Source: Serpentinicella sp031432315 (GTDB lineage Bacteria > Bacillota > Clostridia > Peptostreptococcales > Natronincolaceae). From it: 64,000 bases of DNA. Below, piece by piece: positions 7,892 to 16,122 of the stretch. The position numbers and the translations under genes are program-made. The stretch's first letter is position 1; each line of letters begins with the position of its first letter. The stretch is from contig NZ_JAVKGO010000001.1 in NCBI RefSeq assembly GCF_031432315.1, positions 124,001 to 188,000 on the forward strand. The letters are read 5' to 3'. The notes beneath the pieces were generated by a model. The model was not told the origin of the DNA. It was given only the letters and a program-made list of their open reading frames with translations, and made no database searches.

Positions 7892-8932
7892 ATGAAAAAA
7901 TTTAGAGTTGGATTAGTTGATTACTCAGTTTATTTACCTGAAAAAACAATTACTGCAGAAGAACTTTCCAAAGAAGTAAATATAAGCCCTGAGATTTTAA
8001 GAGACAAAATGGGGATTGGTAGAAAATACGTAGGTGGACCTGAGGACCATTCAGGTATAATGGCTACAAAAGCATCTAAAGCAGTAATAGAAAAAGCTAA
8101 CATAGACCCAAAAGAGATCGACATGATCTTATATGCAGGGGAAACCTATGCTGAATATGTTTGTTGGACAGTAGGAATAAAAGTACAAGAGGAAATAGGT
8201 GCAACAAATGCCTATGCATGGGACTTATCCTTTAGATGTGCTGGAACCCCCCTTGCTCTAAAAGTTGCAAAAGACATGATGTTTGCGGATGAAAGTCTAA
8301 ATACAGTTTTAATAACAGGTGGAAATACAAATGCATACTTAATTGACTATGAAGACCCAAACCAATCATTTATGTTTAATATGAGTCCAGCTGGGTTTGC
8401 GATGATTATTAAAAGAGATCATTTTGAAAATGAAATATTAGGATCAGGGATTATAACAGAGTCTTCATTTGCTGAAGATGTAATAGGTAAGTATGGTGGT
8501 ACTCTATACCCTATCACAGATGAAATTGGACAGGATCCTGAAAAACTAAGAAAAGCAAAACTGATAACGTTAACAGATCCAGAAGGTATGAAGAAAAGAC
8601 TAGCTACAAAATCATTGCCTTCCTTTACTGGTGCTGTTAGAAAAGCACTAAAAGCTTCCGATTTACAAGAGAGTGATATAGATTTTATTGGTATTAATCA
8701 CATCAATCCAAAAGCACACTATGCTATTATGGCAGACCTTGGTATTGAGAAAGAAAAAACATCTTATTTGATAAATGACGGTCATTGTGGCCATGCAGAT
8801 CAACTGATAGCACTAAACCATGGGATTAATGAAAATAAAGTAAAAGATGGTTCTATTTTAGCACTGTTAGGTGCGGGTACTGGTTATGGATTTGGTTGTT
8901 CAATAGTTAGATGGGGTAAAGTACAAGAATAA
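7892..8932 (+). CDS. 3-oxoacyl-ACP synthase III / HMG-CoA synthase-like thiolase-fold enzyme
   Basis: A 346-residue condensing enzyme of the KAS III/HMG-CoA synthase branch, which joins acyl-CoA units through a cysteine thioester. The nucleophile is probably C116 in SFRCAGTPLAL and the first histidine H270 in GINHINPKAH. The third residue, Asn in FabH (YGNTS), falls in NDGHCGHADQ, where His replaces Asn, so this is unlikely to be ordinary FabH. GGAGGT precedes the ATG. It forms a unit with the iron-sulfur flavoprotein 34 bases downstream, behind a sigma-54 promoter. No acyl carrier or fatty-acid genes are near, so a catabolic or special-metabolite role seems more likely than fatty-acid initiation (inference). 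Substrate unknown. Confidence 0.78.
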   Translation: MKKFRVGLVDYSVYLPEKTITAEELSKEVNISPEILRDKMGIGRKYVGGPEDHSGIMATKASKAVIEKANIDPKEIDMILYAGETYAEYVCWTVGIKVQEEIGATNAYAWDLSFRCAGTPLALKVAKDMMFADESLNTVLITGGNTNAYLIDYEDPNQSFMFNMSPAGFAMIIKRDHFENEILGSGIITESSFAEDVIGKYGGTLYPITDEIGQDPEKLRKAKLITLTDPEGMKKRLATKSLPSFTGAVRKALKASDLQESDIDFIGINHINPKAHYAIMADLGIEKEKTSYLINDGHCGHADQLIALNHGINENKVKDGSILALLGAGTGYGFGCSIVRWGKVQE

Positions 8933-8966
8933 GTTTGTATTATTAAAAACAATAAGGGGGACTAAC

Positions 8967-9584
8967 ATGAAGGTCATTGGTATTACAGGCAGTCCTAGAG
9001 AAAAGAGTAATACAGAATATTATGTACAATACACACTAGATAAAATTAAAGAACATGGCATAGAAACAGAGCTAATAACATTAAGAGATAAAAAAATTCA
9101 CCATTGTACCGGTTGTTATGGATGTATAACCGCTAAAGAATGTACACTAGAAAAGGATGACTTCGAAGAAGTATTTAACAAAATGCTTGAAGCGGATGGG
9201 ATATTAGTAGGCTCTCCCGTATATAATTCTTCATCAACGGCTATCGTAAAAGCTTTACTTGATAGAGCAGGGTTTCTTGGAAGATGGATTAATAATGATA
9301 TGAAAGATAAATCAGAAAATTACCAGTGGAAAGGAACTGCATTTTCGGGTAAAGTTGCAGCACCTATTACCGTTGCAAGAAGAGCTGGTCAAAACTTCAC
9401 ATTTGCAGAATTAGCTTTATGGATGACAGTAAATGATCTAATAGTAATAGGATCTCATTATTGGAATGTGGGTGTAGCTGGAAAAGGTGGAGCTGTAGAT
9501 GCAGAAGAGGATTTAGAAGGGGCTAGTATTATGGACCATTTAGCAGATAATATGGCCCATGTAATAAAACAATTAAAAAAATAA
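8967..9584 (+). CDS. iron-sulfur flavoprotein (NADPH-dependent FMN reductase family)
   Basis: A 205-residue flavodoxin-fold protein with N-terminal FMN-binding GSPREKSNT (residues 8-16). It has the compact cysteine motif C47-x2-C50-x2-C53-x5-C59, typical of Isf-type proteins that carry a [4Fe-4S] cluster. Later flavin-fold motifs GSPVYNSSST and the segment around residue 160 are also present. Such proteins move electrons between ferredoxin-like carriers and flavin. RBS AAGGGGGAC. Second gene of the sigma-54 unit, so it may reduce a product or cofactor linked to the KAS III-like enzyme (inference). Its terminator has been split by an IS. Confidence 0.88.
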   Translation: MKVIGITGSPREKSNTEYYVQYTLDKIKEHGIETELITLRDKKIHHCTGCYGCITAKECTLEKDDFEEVFNKMLEADGILVGSPVYNSSSTAIVKALLDRAGFLGRWINNDMKDKSENYQWKGTAFSGKVAAPITVARRAGQNFTFAELALWMTVNDLIVIGSHYWNVGVAGKGGAVDAEEDLEGASIMDHLADNMAHVIKQLKK

Positions 9585-9644
9585 ATCTGAAAAACCTCCT
9601 GTTTTATAAAGTGTACCCTTTGTAAAGGACTTTTTAAAAAAAGA

Positions 9645-10493
9645 CTATGCTACACTAGAAAGATGATTCCTGTACTGTACAGGGGTCATCTTTTTCAAAT
9701 TCCACTGATATCTGTAGTTGTTGTAATAAGACATGTAACTCTTAATTTCACGCTTTAATTCAGCTAGTGTTTCACAAGGCTTAATAGATGCTTCATCTTT
9801 GAAGTGACCAAAAAATGATTCCTGTGGAGCGTTATCCCAGCAGTTTCCTCGTCTCGACATGGATTGTTCTAAACCATATTTCTTAACCATTTTCTGATAG
9901 ATTGGACTTGTATAATGAAATCCTTGATCTGAATGGATGAAGGCTCCATCTGCAAATTTAACTCTCTTGTTATTTCTCAACTGTAAAAGCGTATCTGTAG
10001 CGATATCTAGAGTGATACGATCAGAAACGTTATAAGCTAAAATTTCATTGGTTGAACCATCTTTAATAGTGGATAAATAAGCTTTCTTTCCCTTTCCATA
10101 AAATAAATAAGTGATATCTGTTAATAATACTTTTCCAGGTATATTTTGTTTGAACTGTCTATTTAATTTGTTTGGTAATACAGTATGTTCCTTAGTTGCT
10201 TTCGCCATCTGACGATATGGATTAGCTTTTCTGATAGGACATATAATGCCATATTTCTTCATAATCCTGCGAATACGTTTTAGGTTGTAATTGATATTAA
10301 ATTCGCCTTCTAAAGTCATTTTAATTTGACGAGCACCCTTCTTGCGTCTTTTATAGTTAAAGGCTTTAAGTATCTTCTCTTTAGCAAGTTCATCTTGTTT
10401 GTCACGTTGTTTTCTTCTCTCAAGTGACGCTAATGAGAAATAATTATAGTATCCTGAAGGGGACACCTTGGCTTGCTTACATAAATACCTCAC
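9645..10493 (-). CDS. IS3-family transposase OrfB (DDE catalytic part)
   Basis: The 282 residues counted from a GTG carry the HTH_21 and rve integrase-core domains. The catalytic triad D126 (TDITY), D189 (HSDQGFHY) and E225 (NAPQESFF) has the D-x35-E spacing of the IS3 family. The frame is open upstream to beyond 10580 and lies -1 relative to OrfA. The functional transposase is therefore expected as an OrfAB fusion made by frameshifting at G-AAA-AAG (plus-strand 10574-10580); the GTG is then only a formal start. No disruption seen. Confidence 0.92.
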   Translation of the reverse strand: MRYLCKQAKVSPSGYYNYFSLASLERRKQRDKQDELAKEKILKAFNYKRRKKGARQIKMTLEGEFNINYNLKRIRRIMKKYGIICPIRKANPYRQMAKATKEHTVLPNKLNRQFKQNIPGKVLLTDITYLFYGKGKKAYLSTIKDGSTNEILAYNVSDRITLDIATDTLLQLRNNKRVKFADGAFIHSDQGFHYTSPIYQKMVKKYGLEQSMSRRGNCWDNAPQESFFGHFKDEASIKPCETLAELKREIKSYMSYYNNYRYQWNLKKMTPVQYRNHLSSVA

Positions 10494-10561
10494 TTTGTTT
10501 TTTAATTTAAACTTTTCAATTACGGATTTAATTAGTTCAAACCTCTGGGATACAGGAATGT

Positions 10562-10984
10562 TTATTTCCGTTTCTTTTTCAGCCTCCTCTCTGCCATATC
10601 GATCTTTTTTAGTAATTCTAACTCTGCTTTTAATAAGCTGTTTTGAGCCTCTAACCTTTCATATTTCTCTTCGATAGAGAGTTGCTTTTCACTTGGTCTA
10701 CCGGGGTTTTCTTTACGGGTGTCTTGTAAACCCTCTACACCATTTGCTTGGTATGCCGCACGCCATCTTTTCCCTGAAGACTTTATACGGTTTTTTCCGA
10801 TAATGTCTATATCAAATCCATGTTCGTCAAATATTTGTCTTGGAAATTTACCTTTTTCATTTTCAGTAATAAAAATTCGTTTAAATTCATCAGTATAAGT
10901 GATCCCTTTTGCACTAACAGATTTAACGTAGTGATTTTTAGATAATATTTTTATTTCCTTTTCCGTAAACAATCTCTTACTCAT
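10562..10984 (-). CDS. IS3-family transposase OrfA
   Basis: The 140-residue protein has an N-terminal helix-turn-helix region for binding the terminal repeats and a C-terminal leucine-zipper-like coiled coil (ERLEAQNSLLKAELELLKK) used for multimerisation. It ends in a run of basic residues encoded by the A-rich slippery site. Its start lies about 90 bases inside the right terminal repeat. With OrfB it forms the OrfAB transposase. Confidence 0.88.
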   Translation of the reverse strand: MSKRLFTEKEIKILSKNHYVKSVSAKGITYTDEFKRIFITENEKGKFPRQIFDEHGFDIDIIGKNRIKSSGKRWRAAYQANGVEGLQDTRKENPGRPSEKQLSIEEKYERLEAQNSLLKAELELLKKIDMAERRLKKKRK

Positions 10985-11026
10985 TTTATTTCCCCATTTA
11001 CTATTTTTTCTTAATTATACACAAAA

Positions 11027-11072
11027 GTACCCTATAAGTAGACTTTTTTTAAGTGTCTACTCTATAGGGTAC
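11027..11072. repeat. inverted repeat at the right end of the IS
   Basis: GTACCCTATAagTAGAC (11027-11043) faces GTCTActcTATAGGGTAC (11055-11072) across an 11-base T-rich loop. The terminal repeat has an inward inverted copy, so transcripts entering here would fold into a hairpin. Confidence 0.7.
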
Positions 11073-11148
11073 ATTTTATTATATAGGAGGTTTTTTTATA
11101 TTAATGTAGTATATACTAATATAAATAAGTTTTGAGGGGGAGTCTATA

Positions 11149-11874
11149 ATGAACGATAAGATAGATAAGTTAAAGAAAATAGTAGAGAAATCCAGCAATA
11201 TTGTTTTTTTTGGAGGGGCTGGGGTATCTACTGAAAGTAATATCCCTGATTTTAGAACAGATAAGGGAATATTTAATAAAAAAGAAGAATATCCTCCAGA
11301 GATAATGCTTAGCTATAGTTTCTTTAAAAAGCACCCTGACAAGTTTTACAAGTTCTACATAGAAAATATGGTATATGCCCATGCACAACCTAATGCTGCA
11401 CATAACGCCTTGGCTAATCTAGAAAAGCAAGGAAAATTAAGGGCTGTCATAACACAAAATATAGATGGGTTACATCAAAAAGCTGGGAGTAAAAATGTAC
11501 TTGAACTTCACGGAAGTATCTATAAAAATCATTGTATGAGCTGTGATAATGGATATCAGCTAGCAGATGTTGTTGCCAGTAAAGGGGATATACCAAGATG
11601 TAATAAATGTAATGGTATTATAAGACCTAATGTTACTTTATATGAGGAAGCTTTAGACAGTAAAGTAATTGAAGATGCAATTAACTATATTAAAAATGCT
11701 GAAGTATTAATTATTGGAGGTACTTCTTTAGTTGTATATCCAGCAGCCGGATTAATCAATTATTTTACAGGTTCAAATTTAATTCTGATCAATAAAGATC
11801 AAACACCCTATGATAACAATGCAAACCTAGTCATTAATGATAGTATAGGTGAGACACTAAAAAAATTGATATAA
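11149..11874 (+). CDS. NAD-dependent protein deacylase, sirtuin
   Basis: Removes acyl groups from lysines using NAD+. The 241-residue protein shows the Rossmann motif GGAGVSTESNIPDFR (22-36), TQNIDGLHQ (102-110), catalytic H121 in ELHGS, and a zinc site of C129, C132, C151 and C154. It is followed by a GGTSLVV NAD-binding motif. Length is normal for a bacterial CobB/SrtN-type sirtuin. AGGGGGAG precedes the ATG. It probably stands alone, with a strong terminator behind it and the IS in front. Confidence 0.95.
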   Translation: MNDKIDKLKKIVEKSSNIVFFGGAGVSTESNIPDFRTDKGIFNKKEEYPPEIMLSYSFFKKHPDKFYKFYIENMVYAHAQPNAAHNALANLEKQGKLRAVITQNIDGLHQKAGSKNVLELHGSIYKNHCMSCDNGYQLADVVASKGDIPRCNKCNGIIRPNVTLYEEALDSKVIEDAINYIKNAEVLIIGGTSLVVYPAAGLINYFTGSNLILINKDQTPYDNNANLVINDSIGETLKKLI

Positions 11875-11907
11875 AATTGTATATAACTTAATTAAATTTA
11901 AAGCTAT

Positions 11908-11936
11908 AAAAGCAACTACACAATGTAGTTGCTTTT
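11908..11936 (+). terminator. terminator of the sirtuin gene
   Basis: Perfect 13-bp stem AAAAGCAACTACA / TGTAGTTGCTTTT with a CAA loop. Confidence 0.85.
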
Positions 11937-12021
11937 ATGTTTTTGATAATTCTAGCACATAAAATCCCTAATAATTTGAAACAATAAATTATATCAAAGT
12001 TAAATATTAGGAGGATTAAAT

Positions 12022-13296
12022 ATGAACAAAAAACAAACTAAGTTTGTTTGTATACTAGTAACATTATTTTTAATATTTATCCAGATAGGTTGTGGAACTG
12101 CTAGTGAAGAGGATGATCCACCGGAAACCGGTGAAGAAGAAAGAGCATTAGAAAGGCCACCTATGGAGGAAATGATAGTATCATCGGAGCACTGGAAAGA
12201 CGAATATCCGTTAATATATCAATCCTTTATCAATACATCCAGGGCAAAAGATTGGGAAATAGAAGACACATCTTTAGGAGGCCTACATCCTATAGACTAT
12301 CTTGAGAGATATCCAGAAATAGCAATTTTGTATGATGGAATAGGTTTTGGGAAAGAATACTTTGCAGCAAGAGGGCACTACTACTCTTTAGATGATGTTA
12401 TTAATACATCAAGACCAAAACCAGGTGCTTCATGTTTAGCTTGTAAAACAGGAGAGTATGAATATTTACATGTTAAGTATGGGGATGAAATGTTTGCAAT
12501 GGATTTTCACACCACTGTACAGGAAGTACAACATCCGATTAGTTGTTATAACTGCCACAGAAATGAACCTGGAAAAAATATTCACGTAACATTGCCACAT
12601 TTAGATAATGCAATAGAGAATTTAAACCTAGAAATTGATCCTGGAACAAGGGCATGTGCCCAATGTCATGTAGAGTACTTTTTAGAACCCGAAACCAAAG
12701 AAGTAATTTTACCTTGGGATAACGGTTTAGGTGTAGATGAAATTGAAGCGTATTTTGATGAAAGAGATTTTTACGATTGGAAACATCCGAGAACAGGGAC
12801 ACCATTGATCAAAGTTCAGCACCCAGAATTTGAAATGTATACTGGTAGTATACATGATGGATTTGGAATAAGTTGTGCAGATTGTCATATGCCAACCATG
12901 GAAGAAGAAGGTGAAACATATACATCACACTGGGCAAAAAGCCCTCTAAAAACAGTTGGTGAATCCTGTGGTTATTGTCATGGAGAAGGAGAACAGGAAC
13001 TTATTGAGTGGGTCGAAGATATACAAAAAGAAATAGATGCAAAAAAAGCAGAAGTGAGTACTTTACTAGTTCAATTAATTGAAGAGTTTGCTGAAGCACT
13101 AGAAGAGAGAAGTTTGGATGACGATACAGTTGAAGAACTATGGAGTCTTCACAGGAAATCACAGTACCGTTGGGATTTTGTTTTCGTAGAAAATAGTACA
13201 GGATTCCATAACGCCGATAAGTCAAGAAAAACCTTAGAGGATGCAAAACAATATGCAGAGGAAGCACTAGAAATATTAGCAAATCACAGAGAATAA
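12022..13296 (+). CDS. nrfA: ammonia-forming cytochrome c552 nitrite reductase, lipoprotein form
   Basis: Reduces nitrite to ammonium with six electrons outside the membrane. The 424 residues begin with a lipoprotein signal (IQIG|C24). They carry the diagnostic active-site haem motif CLACK (C138, C141, K142) plus four CxxCH motifs at C175, C212, C285 and C316, making a pentahaem protein. Active-site candidates R117, Y219 and H278 are in place, as is KVQHPEFE (264-271). The lipid anchor suggests attachment to the outer face of the cell membrane. No nrfH quinol dehydrogenase gene is adjacent. resB and ccsA follow and would mature this protein. RBS AGGAGG. Confidence 0.96.
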   Translation: MNKKQTKFVCILVTLFLIFIQIGCGTASEEDDPPETGEEERALERPPMEEMIVSSEHWKDEYPLIYQSFINTSRAKDWEIEDTSLGGLHPIDYLERYPEIAILYDGIGFGKEYFAARGHYYSLDDVINTSRPKPGASCLACKTGEYEYLHVKYGDEMFAMDFHTTVQEVQHPISCYNCHRNEPGKNIHVTLPHLDNAIENLNLEIDPGTRACAQCHVEYFLEPETKEVILPWDNGLGVDEIEAYFDERDFYDWKHPRTGTPLIKVQHPEFEMYTGSIHDGFGISCADCHMPTMEEEGETYTSHWAKSPLKTVGESCGYCHGEGEQELIEWVEDIQKEIDAKKAEVSTLLVQLIEEFAEALEERSLDDDTVEELWSLHRKSQYRWDFVFVENSTGFHNADKSRKTLEDAKQYAEEALEILANHRE

Positions 13297-13301
13297 ATAT
13301 C

Positions 13302-13329
13302 AAACCACCACGATAATAAGTGGTGGTTT
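13302..13329 (+). terminator. hairpin between nrfA and resB
   Basis: AAACCACCAC, 8-base loop, GTGGTGGTTT. Only three T follow before an A-run, so it is a weak terminator. It may lower readthrough into the assembly genes or protect the nrfA message. Confidence 0.55.
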
Positions 13330-13358
13330 AAAAAATAAAAAAAGGAGGGGTTTACCCT

Positions 13359-14561
13359 ATGGGTAAAATGTTAAAATTCCTTAGATCTATGAAGTTAGGG
13401 TTAATATTACTTGTAATCATTGGAGTTTTTTCTGTCATAGGTTCTATTATTCCACAAGGTAGAGATGAAGCATTTTATTTATCGAGATACTCGGAAAATA
13501 TGTCAAGACTTATAGTGAGTACAAAAGCGTATGATATTTTCTATTCAAAATACTTTATTTTTGGATGCATAGCACTAATGATTAATCTGTCACTGTGTAG
13601 TATAGTGCGTTTAAATATAATTATCAAAGAAATAAGAAAGATACCAAGTAATAAATCTATGAAACAGATACAGACTGAATTTAGCAATGCACAAGAAATA
13701 GCTAAAAAATATGGTTTTAATAAAATTAATCATGAGGAAGATGGGCAGAAGCGTACATACTACTATAAAAAAAATAAAGTGGGATACTTTGGGTCATGGA
13801 TGATACATCTTGGTGTTTTATTGATTATCTGTTTCTATTCCTACGGTCATTATACTGAATTTACTACCTCTGTATATGGTGTGCCTACAACGTCTAAACC
13901 TATAGAAGGTACTGAGTTAAATTTAAGAATCAATGAATTTGATATAGAGTATAGAGAAGATGGTAGTATTGAACAATATATTTCAAAAGTAGATTTGTTA
14001 ACATCTGATAATCAACATATAAAAAGCGAGAAAATTTATGTCAATAATCCTATGCGCTATGATGGATTAACTTTTTATCAGACAGCTACTGGTTGGGCAT
14101 CAAATATACAAGTTTATCACAATGACACATTAATAATGGAAGACATATTTTATGAGAGTACTGTTATGTACGAAAATAGAGATGATATTGTAATCCAGTT
14201 TAACAAGTTTTACCCAGATTTAATAATGACCCCGCAAGGCTTATTTTCTGCATCTAATGAGATGAACAACCCCCATGTTTTATATACAATTTTTTATAAC
14301 GGTCAAAGAGTAGATATGAATGTTTCTTCTATAGGTGAAACGATAGAGTGGAACAACTACAAGTTTATATTTGATAATCCTCAGATGTACACATATCTTC
14401 AAATTAATGAAATGAAAGGAAAAATGGGGGCTTTGATTGGATCAATTATTATAGTCATTGGACTTGTATTATGTTTTTATTTTAAGCCAAAAGAAATTTT
14501 AATACATCAGAAGAAAAATAAAATTGTATTATATGGTAAAAATTTATCAATACAGGTATAG
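13359..14561 (+). CDS. resB: cytochrome c biogenesis protein ResB (Ccs1)
   Basis: Component of the System II cytochrome c synthetase, which with CcsA moves haem across the membrane and attaches it to CxxCH motifs. The 400 residues have three N-terminal membrane spans (about 12-32, 66-86, 145-165), the conserved WMIHLG segment in the third, a large outside domain, and a fourth span near residue 365. AAAGGAGGGG precedes the ATG. ccsA follows 12 bases later. Next to nrfA this pair is the split equivalent of the fused NrfI/CcsBA found with nrfHA elsewhere. Confidence 0.92.
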   Translation: MGKMLKFLRSMKLGLILLVIIGVFSVIGSIIPQGRDEAFYLSRYSENMSRLIVSTKAYDIFYSKYFIFGCIALMINLSLCSIVRLNIIIKEIRKIPSNKSMKQIQTEFSNAQEIAKKYGFNKINHEEDGQKRTYYYKKNKVGYFGSWMIHLGVLLIICFYSYGHYTEFTTSVYGVPTTSKPIEGTELNLRINEFDIEYREDGSIEQYISKVDLLTSDNQHIKSEKIYVNNPMRYDGLTFYQTATGWASNIQVYHNDTLIMEDIFYESTVMYENRDDIVIQFNKFYPDLIMTPQGLFSASNEMNNPHVLYTIFYNGQRVDMNVSSIGETIEWNNYKFIFDNPQMYTYLQINEMKGKMGALIGSIIIVIGLVLCFYFKPKEILIHQKKNKIVLYGKNLSIQV

Positions 14562-14573
14562 GAGGAGAATTAT

Positions 14574-15401
14574 ATGATTAAAGAAGGGAACGCTTTTTTT
14601 ATAGCTTTAGGCTTGTATAGTTTAGCAACAATCGCTTACATTGTTTTTTTTATGTTAAGAAAAGAAAAGTATGCGAAGTATGGGAGTTTGATAATAAAAT
14701 TAGGGATTGCATTTCATACCATAGCATTGACAGTACGGACAGTAGAGGCAAGTAGACTTCCATTGTCAAATCAATATGAGTTTGCAACAAGTTTTGCATG
14801 GGGTATAGCACTATGCTTTGCTGCATTTGAAAAAAAATATAATTTCAAAGCACTAGGTACATTTGTAACACCACTTATATTATTAATAGCTTTTTATGCA
14901 GCTTTACAATCTAGAGAAATAAGACCTCTTATGCCAGCACTTCAAAGTAGATGGATTATAATACACGTTTTAACAGCTGTTATAAGTTATGGTGCTTTTG
15001 CCGTAGCGTGTGGTATATCTCTGATGTACTTAATAAGAGATAAGTTTAAAAGTGATAACTTTATTTCAAATCATATACCAGACTTTAAGACTTTAGATAC
15101 AATTAGTTATAGAGCAACTGCAATTGGATTTATAATGTTAACCATAGTTATAGTAAGTGGTGCGATATGGGCAGAACAAGCTTGGGGAAGATATTGGCAA
15201 TGGGATCCTAAAGAAACTTGGTCGCTTATTACATGGATTATATACTCCGTCTATTTACATGTAAGACTGACAAGAGGGTGGAAAAACAAAAAGGCCGCAG
15301 TTTTTTCTGTATTAGGTTTTATTGCAATACTTTTTACATATATAGGGGTTAATACATTATTGACAGGGTATCATTCATACGCTTTTATAAGTATGTTATA
15401 A
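14574..15401 (+). CDS. ccsA: cytochrome c biogenesis protein CcsA (haem exporter/ligase)
   Basis: The 275-residue membrane protein has about eight spans and the signature haem-handling WWD loop WGRYWQWDPKETWSL near residues 205-220, with flanking histidines. Forms the System II synthetase with ResB. RBS AGGAGGAG. No ResA or CcdA thiol-reduction gene is nearby, so apocytochrome thiol reduction must be encoded elsewhere. The active-site CxxCK haem of NrfA can be matured by dedicated System II proteins in other bacteria; whether this pair does so is inference. Confidence 0.94.
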   Translation: MIKEGNAFFIALGLYSLATIAYIVFFMLRKEKYAKYGSLIIKLGIAFHTIALTVRTVEASRLPLSNQYEFATSFAWGIALCFAAFEKKYNFKALGTFVTPLILLIAFYAALQSREIRPLMPALQSRWIIIHVLTAVISYGAFAVACGISLMYLIRDKFKSDNFISNHIPDFKTLDTISYRATAIGFIMLTIVIVSGAIWAEQAWGRYWQWDPKETWSLITWIIYSVYLHVRLTRGWKNKKAAVFSVLGFIAILFTYIGVNTLLTGYHSYAFISML

Positions 15402-15414
15402 TGTACGAAGTATA

Positions 15415-15461
15415 AAAAAACTTTATAGACATTATTTAGTAATAATGTCTATAAAGTTTTT
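15415..15461. terminator. bidirectional terminator between ccsA and the Nudix gene
   Basis: About 21-bp stem AAAAACTTTATAGACATTATT / AATAATGTCTATAAAGTTTTT with loop TAGT. It ends ccsA, and its right arm lies within the 3' end of the convergent Nudix gene. Confidence 0.85.
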
Positions 15462-16043
15462 AAGGATTTTTGCTGTAAGGCCCCAAATAACTTGATTCTG
15501 GTATTGATAAAAATAAATCTCATAAAAATTAGTGCGCCAATCATAATTTCTGCCTCCTTGTATAAGGTGATAAGGAAAATCCTCAGAAAAGTTTAGGCTA
15601 AGGTCTATTTTTTGCATAGTAGGTGGATTTTGAATGAAATGAGATAAAGGGACTGTAAATATTGAGTCTACCTCATCTTTATTAAGCTTTAACTTATTTA
15701 TATTTATGTTTTTGTTTATAGCGCAGAAAGAATAGATGGTTGTATTAAACAGTGTTGAAATTGGTTTAAGTTCACCTACGACTTCTATGTTTTCTTGTTT
15801 GATACCAATTTCTTCTTCAGTTTCTCTAATCGCAGAAAATAGAGGTGACTCATTTGGTTCTATTTTACCACCTGGAAAGCAGATTTCACCTGGTTGGTGT
15901 TTTAATGTAAATGATCTAATTTCAAATAATAGATGTAGATCATTGTTAATTTCAATAATGGGAATTAATACAGAGTAACTATTAGCGCGATCATTGTTTT
16001 TACTATTATTAGAAAAAGCCTTTATAATATCTTGGTAATTCAT
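15432..16043 (-). CDS. Nudix hydrolase, CoA pyrophosphatase type
   Basis: Probably cleaves CoA or related nucleotides at the pyrophosphate. The 203 residues contain the Nudix box GGKIEPNESPLFSAIRETEEEIGI and the preceding LKHQPGEICFPGG signature of the NudL/YeaB/PCD1 CoA-diphosphatase group. The frame is open to 16082, but GTGGTGT followed by ATG at 16043 is the only plausible initiation site, and the extra 13 residues do not look like family sequence. Convergent with ccsA, divergent from the adenosyltransferase gene. Confidence 0.88.
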   Translation of the reverse strand: MNYQDIIKAFSNNSKNNDRANSYSVLIPIIEINNDLHLLFEIRSFTLKHQPGEICFPGGKIEPNESPLFSAIRETEEEIGIKQENIEVVGELKPISTLFNTTIYSFCAINKNININKLKLNKDEVDSIFTVPLSHFIQNPPTMQKIDLSLNFSEDFPYHLIQGGRNYDWRTNFYEIYFYQYQNQVIWGLTAKILKNFIDIITK

Positions 16044-16122
16044 ATTTGACACCACTTTCAATGTTTTATTTAATAGTATCATGTATTAACTAATAATTTC
16101 AAATTAGTATGAGGTGATAGAA

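Larger units (their letters stand above)
9612..11073 (-). mobile_element. IS3-family insertion sequence (IS150-like), complete
   Basis: About 1462 bp, bounded by TGTACCCT at 9612 and its inverted copy ending AGGGTACA at 11073. The imperfect terminal repeats continue inward about 34 bases, with shared AAAAAAAG segments. It holds orfA and orfB on the minus strand in the overlapping -1 arrangement usual for IS3. A TTTTAT match (9602-9607 and 11074-11079) may be the target duplication but leaves four extra bases at the left end, so the duplication is not settled. Both frames are intact, so it is probably active or recent. Confidence 0.9.
9590..11097 (+). terminator. intrinsic terminator interrupted by an insertion sequence
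   Basis: Left arm AAAAACCTCCT (9590-9600) and right arm AGGAGGTTTTTTT (11085-11097) are perfect complements that now flank the IS. Joined, they would form an 11-bp stem with a loop of about 12 bases and a T-tract just after the flavoprotein stop codon. Confidence 0.75.

Noticed and set aside
9608..11079. TTTTAT flanks as a proven target-site duplication of the IS
   Set aside because: The left copy is four bases away from the TGTACCC end and six bases is long for this IS group, so it may be coincidence in AT-rich DNA.
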